Shown here in pieces: positions 27,720 to 36,586 of a DNA stretch of 64,000 nt; position 1 is the stretch's first letter; every line of letters starts with the position of its first letter. Made by a program: the position numbers and the translations under genes. The stretch is from Thiorhodovibrio frisius. GTDB taxonomy: Bacteria > Pseudomonadota > Gammaproteobacteria > Chromatiales > Chromatiaceae. The notes under the pieces were generated by a model. The model searched no databases. It worked only from the letters and a program-made list of their open reading frames with translations, and had not been told where the DNA came from. The stretch covers positions 2,164,501 through 2,228,500 of the forward strand of contig NZ_CP121471.1 of NCBI RefSeq assembly GCF_033954835.1, read 5' to 3'.

Positions 27720-28301
27720 TGGGCCAGAATTCTGCTCGGAAGCCTGGCTGCGCGTGTTTGCCTCGGCAAGGAGTGCTTGTTTGATGATTGGTTTACCAGC
27801 CGGTGGCGCTTGCTTGTCGGGCCAGTCACGAAAGAGATCTGGCAGCATGCGCGCGCGCCACAAGTAGGTGAGTGCGGCCAGGTTGAGCAGAGCGGAGATC
27901 AGCACGGCTTCGCTCAGGTGCCGTCCGACGGAGCCGGGGCCGGTCAATAGGCTGTTGGTAAGCAGGCTGAGATAGACCAACAGTGACAGGCTGAGCAGGA
28001 TGCGGGCGCGTTGCCAGACCTGGCGCATCCAGGCGGGCGTTATGGGCGCGTGGCGGCGGATGGCGCTGATGAAGACCGGCAGGGCGATGGCGTCGGCGAG
28101 CAAGTACTCGGGCCGGATCAATTCGCGCAGGACGGTGATCTCTTTGCCGGTGGTGGGCATGAAGGTGATGATCAGCAGCAGCCCGTGGCGCAGGAGTAGC
28201 ACCATGATGAGCCAGAGCGTTGCCGGGATGCGCAGGTTGAAATGAATGTCGTAGCACTCGGGCGGGGAGGGCAGGCGCTTTGGGGTGGTCGGTTCAGGCA
28301 T
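27705..28301 (-). CDS. DUF2919-family inner-membrane protein
   Basis: A 198-residue membrane protein with about four helices: PATLWLIMVLLLRHGLLLII, YLLADAIALPVFISAI, ILLSLSLLVYLSLLTNSLL and LISALLNLAALTYLWRARM, flanked by Pro-rich ends. The ECYDIHFNLRIPATLWL opening matches DUF2919 (YfeZ-like) proteins. Function unknown. It follows the cyclopropane synthase gene by 32 bp in the same direction and may be the last gene of that operon. Confidence 0.75.
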   Translation of the reverse strand: MPEPTTPKRLPSPPECYDIHFNLRIPATLWLIMVLLLRHGLLLIITFMPTTGKEITVLRELIRPEYLLADAIALPVFISAIRRHAPITPAWMRQVWQRARILLSLSLLVYLSLLTNSLLTGPGSVGRHLSEAVLISALLNLAALTYLWRARMLPDLFRDWPDKQAPPAGKPIIKQALLAEANTRSQASEQNSGPSRTG

Positions 28302-28333
28302 GCTGCTGGGAGGCGCGTGCGGCTGGGTTTGCG

Positions 28334-29569
28334 CTAATCGGCAGTCGGCGTTTCCAGCACGACCTGCATCACATCGATGCGCCCGTCGCGAAAGCCGGCC
28401 TCGCAGTAGGCGAGGTAGTAGCGCCACATGCGGATGAATGTCTCGTCGTAGCCAAGGCCGCGCACGGCGGTGAGCTGCTCCATGAACTGCTGGTGCCAGA
28501 TGGCCAGGGTGCGGGCGTAGTCCTGCCCGAACCAGCGGCGGGCGCTGATGCGTAAGCCGGCCTGCTCGACAACAGCGTCGAAGCGGGCAGGCGTGGGCAG
28601 CATGCCGCCGGGGAAGATGTATTTCTGGATAAAGTCGGGGCTTGAACGGTAGCTGTCGAAGTATTGCTCGTCGATGGTGATGACTTGCAGCGCGGCGCGG
28701 CCGCCGGGGCGCAAAAGCTGGCGGATTTTGTTCATGTAAACCGGCCAGTAGCGCTCACCCACGGCCTCGAACATCTCGATGGAGGCGATGTGGTCGAACT
28801 GGCCATCCATATCGCGATAATCACGCAGGTGCAGATCAACCTCACCGCTAGCGATGGGATCGGTGAGGGTTTCGCTGGCCCAGGCGAGTTGCTCTGAAGA
28901 CAGCGTCAGTCCTGTGACCCGGTGACCAGCGGCGACCGCCTCGCGCGCGAAACCGCCCCAGCCGCAGCCGATTTCAAGCACATGCGCGCCGGGTTCGGCG
29001 CCGAGCATCTCGAGTAGCGACTGATACTTGCGCCGCTGTGCCTGCTCCAGCGTGATGTCCTGTCCGTCAAACAGGGCGGCGGAGTAGGTCATGCCGGGGT
29101 CGAGCCAGAGCCGGTAGAAGGCGTTGCCCAAGTCGTAGTGATGCGCGATGTTGCGACGGCTGCCGCGCTTGGTATTGGTGCGGCTGTGGTGGCGGAAGAG
29201 CGCGACCAGACGGCCGAGCCAGCTGCCGAATTCGATGCTAGCCAAGACCGGTTCGTTGACGGCAAACAGATGGATCAGGCTGGTCAGATCCGGGCTGTCC
29301 CAGTCGCCGGCCAGGTAGCTTTCGCCAAAGCCAAGATGACCACGCCCGGTAACGCGCCGGGCAAAGGACAAAGGGCGGTGCAGCTGTATCTCGGCCTGAG
29401 GACCGGGCTCGTCACCCTTGTTCGCGTGCAGACTGTCGCCGATGCGCAAGCGCAGTTGCCCGGCATGAAACTGCTCGTGCAGGAGATGATCCAGCAGGCC
29501 GCTGAAGGGGCGGAACGCAAGCCCTTTGCGCCATGGGAGGGTGGCCTCGGCCGACTTCTCGCTTGCCAT
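28334..29569 (-). CDS. Cyclopropane-fatty-acyl-phospholipid synthase-type methyltransferase
   Basis: A 411-residue SAM-dependent enzyme acting on unsaturated phospholipid chains at the membrane. Visible: GFGESYLAGDWDSPDL, the SAM motif VLEIGCGWGGFAREA, GLTLSSEQLAWASE, DHIASIEMFEAVGERYWP and FIQKYIFPGGMLPT, and a C-terminal WRYYLAYCEAGFRDGRIDVM. All are hallmarks of the CFA family. Its ATG overlaps the stop of the DUF1365 gene. In other proteobacteria this gene set makes modified fatty acids as a response to singlet oxygen. Confidence 0.92.
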   Translation of the reverse strand: MASEKSAEATLPWRKGLAFRPFSGLLDHLLHEQFHAGQLRLRIGDSLHANKGDEPGPQAEIQLHRPLSFARRVTGRGHLGFGESYLAGDWDSPDLTSLIHLFAVNEPVLASIEFGSWLGRLVALFRHHSRTNTKRGSRRNIAHHYDLGNAFYRLWLDPGMTYSAALFDGQDITLEQAQRRKYQSLLEMLGAEPGAHVLEIGCGWGGFAREAVAAGHRVTGLTLSSEQLAWASETLTDPIASGEVDLHLRDYRDMDGQFDHIASIEMFEAVGERYWPVYMNKIRQLLRPGGRAALQVITIDEQYFDSYRSSPDFIQKYIFPGGMLPTPARFDAVVEQAGLRISARRWFGQDYARTLAIWHQQFMEQLTAVRGLGYDETFIRMWRYYLAYCEAGFRDGRIDVMQVVLETPTAD

Positions 29570-30390
29570 CAGGTAACCTCGTGTTTGGGGGCCGGTGGTG
29601 CTGGACACAGGGGCGCGCCACGCAGCCAGATCTTGAGCGCCTGCCAGTGAATGGCCGCGATTACCTTGATGGTCATCAGGGGCATACGTTTCAACGCCTG
29701 TCTCAGGTTCTGTTCGGTCAGCGGCTCGCCGGTGCCGGCTTGGCTGGCGACGAGTTTGAGCCGACCGTCATCATGGAACTGGCGGATCATCACCGATAGC
29801 CGCTCGTCGGGTTCGGACAGACGGAAGCGATAATCGCCGGCCATATCCATCAGGGGCGAGACATGGAAGCATTTGGTCGCGCGTGCACGCAGCGGCCAGT
29901 CGATGGGCGCGCCCTCTTTGGCCAGCAGGTAGAAATGCTTCCCACCAAAGGTGTTACTGACCTCCCCAATGGCCGCGCGCAGACTGCCGTCGCGGTGTTC
30001 ACAGTACCAGACGCTCAGCGGATTAAAGCCGAAGCCGAGCACGCGCGGGAAGCATAGCAGCCGGATGCGCCCGCCTTCCAGATCAATGTCGCGGCTGCGT
30101 AGCACTTCTTCCACCCAGGGGCGCAGTGGTTTGCCATCGCGTGGCCCGTGATCGGCGGGGCGGAAGCGCATGAGCTGAAATTTCCCGAAGCGCGGGCCGC
30201 GTGGAAGTTGATCTAGCGCGTCGATGTCGATCAGCAGGCTGAAGACATTATAGACGAAGCGATATTCAACCGGGAACAGCCGCCGGTGCATAACCTTGGT
30301 GAAGTAAATGCGATGCGGGCTAGGGCCAGAGCTGGAGCCGGCTTGAGCTTGAGTCGGGGGTTTCGTTTGGGTTGGGGCTTGATGCTTCAT
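29569..30390 (-). CDS. DUF1365-family protein
   Basis: A 273-residue protein with the DUF1365 pattern: HRIYFTKVMHRRLFPVEYRF, FSLLIDIDALDQLP, LLCFPRVLGFGFNPLSVWYC, EVSNTFGGKHFYLL and KCFHVSPLMDMAGDYRFRLS. Function is not established, but it is nearly always encoded between a FAD-dependent oxidoreductase and a CFA-type methyltransferase, as here. It overlaps the latter by one base and follows the former with a one-base gap. Confidence 0.9.
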   Translation of the reverse strand: MKHQAPTQTKPPTQAQAGSSSGPSPHRIYFTKVMHRRLFPVEYRFVYNVFSLLIDIDALDQLPRGPRFGKFQLMRFRPADHGPRDGKPLRPWVEEVLRSRDIDLEGGRIRLLCFPRVLGFGFNPLSVWYCEHRDGSLRAAIGEVSNTFGGKHFYLLAKEGAPIDWPLRARATKCFHVSPLMDMAGDYRFRLSEPDERLSVMIRQFHDDGRLKLVASQAGTGEPLTEQNLRQALKRMPLMTIKVIAAIHWQALKIWLRGAPLCPAPPAPKHEVT

Positions 30391-30391
30391 G

Positions 30392-31729
30392 TCAGGCGCC
30401 TGCTTGCGTCAGCCAGTCGGTGTCGATGCCCATGCGCGTCACGGCATCCACCGCCGAGCGCAGTCCGTCCTCATGGAAGCCATAGCCGAAGTAGCTGCCG
30501 CAGAACCAGAGTCCGCCCTGACCTTGTAGCCGGTGCAGCGCCGGTTGGGCGTCCATGGCCGCCTGATCGAAGACCGGATGGTGATAAGTCATCTCGGCAA
30601 TGCGGGTCTCGGGGCGGGGTGCTTCGAGCGGATTCAGCGAGACCATGTAATCCTTGCGGGCCTTGAGTCCTTGCAGGCGGTTCATCCAGTAGCTGACAGA
30701 GACGGCCTGACGCCCGTCCTGCTGGCGCGCGGCGAGATAGTTCCAGGCAGACCAGACCTGACGCCGGCGCGGCATCAGGTGCGTATCCGCGTGCAGCCAG
30801 GTTTGGTTAGGCTGATAACGGAAACAGCCGAGCAGTTGGGATTCATCCGCCGTGGGCTGATCGATCATCGCCAGGGCTTCGTCGGCATGGCAGGCAAGCA
30901 CCACCTCGTCGAAGCGATGAGTCGCACCCGAGGCCAGGGTGACCTCGACGCCCTGGCCGCCGCTGTTCTGATCGGTGCCCGCAGCTATGCCTGCCGGGCT
31001 GCCCGAATCGCTCAGGCGACGCACGCGAACCGCCGGGTCATGCACAATGTTCGTTTTCCCGATGTCGGCGATGATCTTGTGCGCATAGCTATGGCTGCCA
31101 CCGACCACGGTGCGCCAGAGCGGGCGTTGCACAATGCGGATGAGTCCATGGTTGTCGAAGAATCGCGCCAGACTCTCGACCGGGAACTCCATCATGGTGT
31201 GCGGTGGGCAGGACCAGATGGCGGCGGCCATGGGCAGCAAATAGTGATCCCGAAAGGCCTCGCCGAGCCGCTCGCGCGCGAGAAAATCACCCAGCTTCAA
31301 GCCGTCAAAGCCACCCTGGTTGAGTAGCTTCCGGCAACGCCGGTTAAAGCGCAGAATATCTGCGAGCATGCCGAGATACGACGGGTTGAACAGATTTTTT
31401 GGCTGCGCGAACAAGGTTTTCAAGCTGTCGCCCGAGTATTCAATCTCACCCGGACCAATGGAGGTAGCAAAGGACATGTCGCCCTCGCGGGTGGCGACGC
31501 CAAGGCGCTCAAACAGGCGGGTCAGCAGCGGGTAGTTTAGCTCGTTGTAGACGATAAAGCCGGTATCGACCGGAATCTGTTGGCCGTGCTCTTCCACCAT
31601 AATGGTGTGAGTGTGGCCGCCCACATAGTCGTTGCGCTCAATGAGTGTGACCTGATGGCGACCGGCCAGCAGCCAAGCGCTGGCCATGCCGGCAATGCCG
31701 CTGCCAATGACTCCAATTTTTCTCGACAT
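30392..31729 (-). CDS. FAD-dependent amine-oxidase-like oxidoreductase (COG2907 type)
   Basis: A 445-residue flavoprotein. The FAD site is GVIGSGIAGMASAWLL, followed by IERNDYVGGHTHTI and VDTGFIVYNELNYPLLTRLF. Later parts include FDEVVLACHADEALAMI, the YLAARQQDGRQAVSVSYWMN segment and a C-terminal GGLWFCGSYFGYGFHEDGLR second FAD contact. First gene of the FAD-DUF1365-CFA operon. Related operons act on membrane fatty acids under RpoE/ChrR control; a matching promoter lies upstream. Confidence 0.9.
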   Translation of the reverse strand: MSRKIGVIGSGIAGMASAWLLAGRHQVTLIERNDYVGGHTHTIMVEEHGQQIPVDTGFIVYNELNYPLLTRLFERLGVATREGDMSFATSIGPGEIEYSGDSLKTLFAQPKNLFNPSYLGMLADILRFNRRCRKLLNQGGFDGLKLGDFLARERLGEAFRDHYLLPMAAAIWSCPPHTMMEFPVESLARFFDNHGLIRIVQRPLWRTVVGGSHSYAHKIIADIGKTNIVHDPAVRVRRLSDSGSPAGIAAGTDQNSGGQGVEVTLASGATHRFDEVVLACHADEALAMIDQPTADESQLLGCFRYQPNQTWLHADTHLMPRRRQVWSAWNYLAARQQDGRQAVSVSYWMNRLQGLKARKDYMVSLNPLEAPRPETRIAEMTYHHPVFDQAAMDAQPALHRLQGQGGLWFCGSYFGYGFHEDGLRSAVDAVTRMGIDTDWLTQAGA

Positions 31730-31769
31730 CTGAGGCCTCTGTGTGGCGTTTTGTGAATAGATTATTATA

Positions 31770-31799
31770 CGAATTATCCTCGGGAAACCGCTCAGGATC
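31770..31799 (-). promoter_or_regulatory. Putative RpoE/ECF11-type promoter of the FAD-DUF1365-CFA operon
   Basis: On the minus strand CGATCC (31799-31794) and TAATTC (31775-31770) are separated by exactly 18 bases, close to the RpoE consensus TGATCC-N18-TAAGA known from Rhodobacter. It is about 40 bases before the ATG at 31729. A TATAAT (31768-31763) is also present but has no good -35 partner. Confidence 0.45.
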
Positions 31800-31807
31800 G
31801 AGACTGG

Positions 31808-32302
31808 TTATGAGTCCACACAATTGTGCGCTGGCGTGGAATCCGGATAAAACGCATCATCCAGCAGTTGTTCTGTGAGATAAGGGCAGACGGTTGGGAA
31901 GCTTGTCAGCGGCAGGCAGGTTTCCTTGTGAGCTACGACGACTGCGTCGGGATAGGCGTCGGCGATGGTGTCGTCCAATGCGGACTTTAAGCCGGGCGAC
32001 TTGCGCAGCAGGATGGCAAGACGCTGACGCTGTTCAATGATGGTCGAACGCCAACTGTCGCCCTTGAACTCACGCCAGCGTTCGTTGAGCGTCTGGTATT
32101 GGAATTGCCACTTGAGCAGATGCGCGATCAACACCAACAAACGGCTGTGCAATTCGCGCCGGTCGCTTTTGCTCATGTCGCTCAACTCTTCCAGTAAGTG
32201 TTCTATATCCAGCTCCTTGAAACGACCGGCACGCAATAAATCGGCGTTGCGCTGTGTCCACTGGACGTAGTCGGTCTGATAGAGGGCAGCGAGGTCGGTC
32301 AT
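31808..32302 (-). CDS. DUF29-family protein
   Basis: A 164-residue protein with the DUF29 layout: LYQTDYVQWTQRNADLLRAG, ELDIEHLLEELSDMSKSDRR, LLVLIAHLLKWQFQY and TIIEQRQRLAILLRKSPGLK, ending with a less conserved region (YPDAVVVAHKETCLPLTSFP). The family is common in cyanobacteria and phototrophs, often in multiple copies; function unknown. It lies 20 bp after the phosphodiesterase gene in the same direction. Confidence 0.88.
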   Translation of the reverse strand: MTDLAALYQTDYVQWTQRNADLLRAGRFKELDIEHLLEELSDMSKSDRRELHSRLLVLIAHLLKWQFQYQTLNERWREFKGDSWRSTIIEQRQRLAILLRKSPGLKSALDDTIADAYPDAVVVAHKETCLPLTSFPTVCPYLTEQLLDDAFYPDSTPAHNCVDS

Positions 32303-32321
32303 AGCGGACTCATCTCACGGA

Positions 32322-33488
32322 TTAGATGCGGCAATCGATGCGGCATAGGGGCACCAGCATTTCGTCAGGACTCAGGCCGCCATGCACGCCGATAGGGGTG
32401 AAGGGCTTCTCCGTCGGCAGGCGGTCTAAGATGACGCAGTGATCACGGGCGATTAAGGTGGCATCGCCGATACGATGTGTCAACTCAGGATGCGGCGTGC
32501 CCGGACCAAAAACCCCCTGCGCCAGCAGATCGCGCGAGCGAACGACATCAAAGCGCGTGCCGAGCGTATCCTGTGCAGCCGCGATGAAGCCATCCAGTTC
32601 ATCGGCACAAGTGTAGCAAAAAGCCGCGCGCGGCTCGCCGCACAGCGGCAGCCGCAGCCGATCAGCCAGCGCTGGATGTGCGGCGATTTGGGTCTGATCC
32701 GCCTTAGTACAATCGAGCTGACCATGATCGGCGCTGATCAACAAACAGGCGTCGCTGCCGGCCAGTCTTGTCGTCAGTTGCGCCAGGCCCTGCTCGAGCG
32801 CGTACAAATGATTGATCGTCTCCGTGCTATCGATACCGTGCTTGTGCCCGAGATGATCCAGCTCCGACCAGTAGGCATAGATATAGCTTGGCTGGCGAGT
32901 GCGCTTGACGGCCTGCTCGATCTGGCGAAAACAGTCTTTCAGGTTGCGATAGGGTCGCAGTCGCGCCGGGCCGCAATGGGCGCGATTGAAGGCTGAATGC
33001 GCGATCTGCTTGGGGCTGATCACCGTCGAGCCGGTAGTGATGCGCTCAAAAACTGACGGGCAGGGGAAGAGCGTGCGCAGATCCTCGACCATGGCCCAGT
33101 TGCTCTGACCGCCGCAGCGGGGCTGGCCGGGCAAGGTTTTCATCACGCAGCCCAGCTCGCGCAGCCAGGTAAACCAGCCGGTGATGCCATGCTGCGCGGG
33201 CGGCACGCCGGTCAGAAAGCTGCCAATGGCCGCTGCTGTGGTGGACGGGAAGACGCTGGTCAGGCTACCGAGCTGGTGGCGGGCGAGCAGGCCATCGGGC
33301 GAGTGCCGTGCCAGCCAGTTCGCGCCCAGACCGTCGATCACGATCAGCACCAGATGGCGGTAGTCGGCCAGCTCCGCCGCTGGCAGCAGTCGGGCCTCCG
33401 GAAGGTCGATGCTGGTGGCGCCGCGTGCGTGCAGCAGCGAACTCATCAGGTTGACAATGCAGCCACCAGCGTAGTCGGGTTTTATCAT
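32322..33488 (-). CDS. Alkaline-phosphatase-superfamily phosphodiesterase
   Basis: A 388-residue protein of the type I phosphodiesterase/nucleotide pyrophosphatase group. It has LVLIVIDGLGANWL with the first metal aspartate, SLTSVFPSTTAAAIGSFLTG with the catalytic Thr, GITGWFTWLRELG, YAYWSELDHLGHKHG with metal Asp/His and LLISADHGQLDC with the DHG motif. A final GVHGGLSPDEMLVPLC carries the last histidine. Substrate unknown. Confidence 0.88.
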   Translation of the reverse strand: MIKPDYAGGCIVNLMSSLLHARGATSIDLPEARLLPAAELADYRHLVLIVIDGLGANWLARHSPDGLLARHQLGSLTSVFPSTTAAAIGSFLTGVPPAQHGITGWFTWLRELGCVMKTLPGQPRCGGQSNWAMVEDLRTLFPCPSVFERITTGSTVISPKQIAHSAFNRAHCGPARLRPYRNLKDCFRQIEQAVKRTRQPSYIYAYWSELDHLGHKHGIDSTETINHLYALEQGLAQLTTRLAGSDACLLISADHGQLDCTKADQTQIAAHPALADRLRLPLCGEPRAAFCYTCADELDGFIAAAQDTLGTRFDVVRSRDLLAQGVFGPGTPHPELTHRIGDATLIARDHCVILDRLPTEKPFTPIGVHGGLSPDEMLVPLCRIDCRI

Positions 33489-33626
33489 GCGGGGGTGCCT
33501 AGTCTGGTGAAATCGGCCACATTTCTGGCAAGGGGCTCAATGTTACTATGACACCACCGTCTGATCGAATCGATAGCCCCATCTAGCGCAATCGAACCGA
33601 CCGCGTAACAATCGAGGTAAACCACA

Positions 33627-33865
33627 ATGGCGACAGTCACTTTCGATACTCTGGACTCGTGGACAAACTCAAGACGGCAGGGTTCGCCCCAGAACAAGCG
33701 GAAGCGGTGGTGCGCCCCATCGGCACAGCACAGGAAGATACTGGTGAGAAAAGCTGATTTGGAACCAGCGTCGGCACCTGTCCGCACTGATTTGACGTTG
33801 TTGGCATGGATGATGGGGCGGTGCTGGTTGGGATCGTCTCACTGATCATCAAGACGCTGCTTTAG
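33627..33865 (+). pseudogene. Decayed DUF1640 (CCDC90-like coiled-coil) gene
   Basis: Starting at ATG 33627 the three frames together read MATVTFDTLD, VDKLKTAGFAPEQAEAVVR, LVRKADLEPASAPVRTDLTL, LAWMMG and VGIVSLIIKTLL before a TAG. This is the complete layout of a short DUF1640 protein: N-terminal helix, coiled coil and one transmembrane helix. At least three frameshifts (first near 33657) break it. Confidence 0.75.
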
Positions 33866-33942
33866 CTAGGCGACTGCGGTGTCGCCAGGCCATGCGGCTA
33901 TTATGGCAAGACCGCCCAATACCGAACTGTCCCTTTGCACTC

Positions 33943-34626
33943 ATGTCTGTCCAGGTTTCCGATCCGCCCCCAACCTTCAACCCGGCCTGCCGTGCCTGCA
34001 CGCGCTTGGCGGATTTTCTCTCTGAGGTGCGCGCCGAGCATCCCGGCTACCATGCCGCGCCGGTGCCGCCTTTTGGCGATCCGAACGCGCGTCTGCTGAT
34101 CGTCGGCCTGGCGCCAGGCATGCATGGCGCGAACCGCACCGGCCGGCCCTTTACCGGGGATTATGCCGGCATTTTGCTCTATGCCAGCCTGCATCGGCAC
34201 GGCTTTGGCAGTCGTGGCGAGTCGGTCAGCGCCGGTGATGGGTTGGAATTGATCGATTGCCGCATCACCAATGCGGTTAAGTGTCTGCCGCCAGCCAACA
34301 AGCCGTTGCCAGCGGAGATGCGCGCCTGCAATCCGTATCTGAGCGCTGAACTGGCCAGCCTGCCGCCAGATGCCGTGGTGCTGGCGCTAGGGCAGATTGC
34401 GCATCGGGCGGTGCTGCTTGGCTGCGGGCTCAAGCAATCGGCGCTGCCTTTCGCCCATGCCGCCGAGTATGTTTTGCCCGGTGGTCGGCGGCTGATCGAT
34501 TCCTACCATTGCAGCCGCTACAACACCCAGACCCGGCGCCTGACCGAAGCCATGTTCTATCAGGTCATGGCGCGCTGCCGGGCGCTGCTGGATGCGCCCG
34601 AGCCGTGCGGAGTCGATCCGTGCTGA
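33943..34626 (+). CDS. Family 5 uracil-DNA glycosylase (UDGb type)
   Basis: A 227-residue Fe-S uracil-DNA glycosylase. Motif 1 is GLAPGMHGANRTGRPFTGDY, motif 2 is DSYHCSRYNTQTRRLTEAMF, and 4Fe-4S ligands are supplied by CRACTRL, NAVKCLPP and ACNPYLS. Family 5 lacks the polar catalytic residue of family 1 and removes uracil, hypoxanthine and other deaminated bases. ATG 33943 precedes the first conserved residues; the frame is open upstream to 33892. The stop overlaps the uvrC start, so two repair enzymes are co-translated. Confidence 0.9.
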   Translation: MSVQVSDPPPTFNPACRACTRLADFLSEVRAEHPGYHAAPVPPFGDPNARLLIVGLAPGMHGANRTGRPFTGDYAGILLYASLHRHGFGSRGESVSAGDGLELIDCRITNAVKCLPPANKPLPAEMRACNPYLSAELASLPPDAVVLALGQIAHRAVLLGCGLKQSALPFAHAAEYVLPGGRRLIDSYHCSRYNTQTRRLTEAMFYQVMARCRALLDAPEPCGVDPC

Positions 34627-36443
34627 CCGACGAGGCCCGTCGCGCGCTGCTCGCGCGCATCCCCAGCCAGCCCGGCGTCTATCGCATGCTCGATGCCGAG
34701 GGCACTGTGCTCTATGTCGGCAAGGCCAAGGAACTCAAGCGCCGCGTTAGCAGTTATTTCAGCCGTTCGCTGAATCATCGCTTACAGGTGATGGTGGCGC
34801 GGATTGCCGATATTCAGATCACGGTTACTCGCACCGAGGGCGAGGCGCTGCTGCTCGAGGCGGACCTGATCAAATCCCATCAGCCGCGCTTTAATGTGCT
34901 GCTGCGTGATGACAAAAGCTACCCCTTTATTTATTTGAGCACCCAGGATGCCTTTCCGCGTCTGGCCTTCTATCGCGGCTCGCGCAAGGGCAAGGGGCGG
35001 TATTTCGGTCCCTATCCCAGTGCCTCGGCGGTGCGCGAGACGCTGCAACTCTTGCAAAAAATCTTTCCGGTGCGCCAGTGTCGCGACAGCTTCTTTCGCA
35101 ACCGCTCGCGACCCTGCCTGCAATATCAGATTAAGCGGTGCACTGCGCCTTGTGTGGGGCTGATCAGCGAGCCCGACTACGCAGAGGATGTTGCGCGCAG
35201 CATCAAGTTTCTCGACGGACGCACCGATGAGGTGATCCGCGAACTTGGCGAGCGCATGGACGAGGCGGCGGCGGCGCTGGAGTTTGAGCGGGCCGCTGTG
35301 CTGCGCGACCAGATCGCCACCCTCGGGCGCATCCAGCAGCGTCAGTATGTGACTGCCAGCGGCGGCGATCTCGACATCCTCGCCTGCGCCACCGAGGCCG
35401 GCGTGCATTGCGTGCAGGTGTTCTTTATTCGTGCTGGGCACAATCTGGGCAACAAGAGCTTTTTCCCCAAAGCCCCGTTGGATGCGACGCCAGAGACGGT
35501 CATGGCCGGCTTTCTGACCCAATTTTATGCCGACAAGCCCATTGCGCCGGAGCTGCTGGTCAGCCACGCACCGGAGGAGCAGGAGTTTCTCGAGACCGCC
35601 TTCGCCCAACGCGCCGGGCGCCGGGTCGCCATCCGTCACCCTCTGCGCGGTGAACGTGCCCAGTGGCTGAAGATGGCCCAGAGCAATGCCGAGCTGGCGC
35701 TGAAATCGCGCCTCGGCAGTCGTTCCGGTTACAACCAAAGGCTGGAGGCGCTGCGCGAATTGCTGAAACTCGACGAGCAGCCGCGACGCATGGAGTGCTT
35801 CGACATTAGCCACACTCAGGGCGAACTGACCGTGGCCTCTTGCGTCGTATTCGACGACGAAGGGCCGCGAAAGTCGGATTATCGCCGTTTTAATATCGAC
35901 GGCATCGCCCCCGGCGATGATTATGCAGCCATGGCGCAGGCGCTCGGGCGGCGCTACAAGCGCATCAAAGACGGCGAGGTGCCGGTACCGGATCTGTTGT
36001 TTATCGACGGTGGGCGCGGGCAGCTCAATGCCGCGGTTGGCATTCTCGAAGAACTCGGCATTCAAGGGGTGCGCCTGGTCGGCGTGGCCAAGGGACCGGA
36101 CCGCAAACCCGGCGCCGAGCAACTCTGGCAGCCGCATCAGCGCCACGCCATCATCGCGCCGGCGGACTCGCCCGCCATGCACCTGATCCAGCAGATTCGC
36201 GACGAGGCGCATCGCTTTGCCATCACCGGCCACCGCCAGCGCCGCGACAAAGCCAGACGCACCTCGGTGCTGGAGGACATTCCCGGCGTGGGTGCCAAGC
36301 GTCGCGCCAGCCTGCTGCGCGCCTTCGGAGGGCTGCGCGGTCTGCGCCGGGCGAGCGCGGACGACATCGCCCGGGTCGATGGCATTAGCACCGTCCTGGC
36401 CGAGCAGATTCACCAAGCGGTCCATCAGGAACTGGGCGGATGA
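34620..36443 (+). CDS. uvrC: Excinuclease ABC subunit C
   Basis: UvrC makes the dual incisions in nucleotide excision repair. The 607-residue protein has the GIY-YIG nuclease (GVYRMLDAEGTVLYVGKAKE, residues 19-38), the CLQYQIKRCTAPCVG block, the UVR motif (EAAAALEFERAAVLRDQIA), the RNase H-like C-terminal nuclease (ECFDISHTQG, LLFIDGGRGQLN) and terminal helix-hairpin-helix repeats (VLEDIPGVGAKRRASLLRAF, ARVDGISTVLAEQIH). GTG 34620 overlaps the UDG stop and follows GGAG by eight bases; upstream codons in frame lie within the UDG gene. Confidence 0.96.
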   Translation: MLTDEARRALLARIPSQPGVYRMLDAEGTVLYVGKAKELKRRVSSYFSRSLNHRLQVMVARIADIQITVTRTEGEALLLEADLIKSHQPRFNVLLRDDKSYPFIYLSTQDAFPRLAFYRGSRKGKGRYFGPYPSASAVRETLQLLQKIFPVRQCRDSFFRNRSRPCLQYQIKRCTAPCVGLISEPDYAEDVARSIKFLDGRTDEVIRELGERMDEAAAALEFERAAVLRDQIATLGRIQQRQYVTASGGDLDILACATEAGVHCVQVFFIRAGHNLGNKSFFPKAPLDATPETVMAGFLTQFYADKPIAPELLVSHAPEEQEFLETAFAQRAGRRVAIRHPLRGERAQWLKMAQSNAELALKSRLGSRSGYNQRLEALRELLKLDEQPRRMECFDISHTQGELTVASCVVFDDEGPRKSDYRRFNIDGIAPGDDYAAMAQALGRRYKRIKDGEVPVPDLLFIDGGRGQLNAAVGILEELGIQGVRLVGVAKGPDRKPGAEQLWQPHQRHAIIAPADSPAMHLIQQIRDEAHRFAITGHRQRRDKARRTSVLEDIPGVGAKRRASLLRAFGGLRGLRRASADDIARVDGISTVLAEQIHQAVHQELGG

Positions 36444-36586
36444 TGACAGGCTCCAAACTGAGGGCAAAGGCAGCCAGGCGCGCCAAAATAGTCAGTGACT
36501 GAGAAATGCGGTTTTCCTAGCGCGCCAGTCGGCCTAAGATGGGCCTTGGCGGTACCGGCGGCGTGCCGAACAAAGACGGACAAACC

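Noticed and set aside
34782-36467. A 561-codon open frame on the minus strand
   Set aside because: It is the exact antisense of uvrC, which has all its motifs; the frame is open because of high GC and codon bias.
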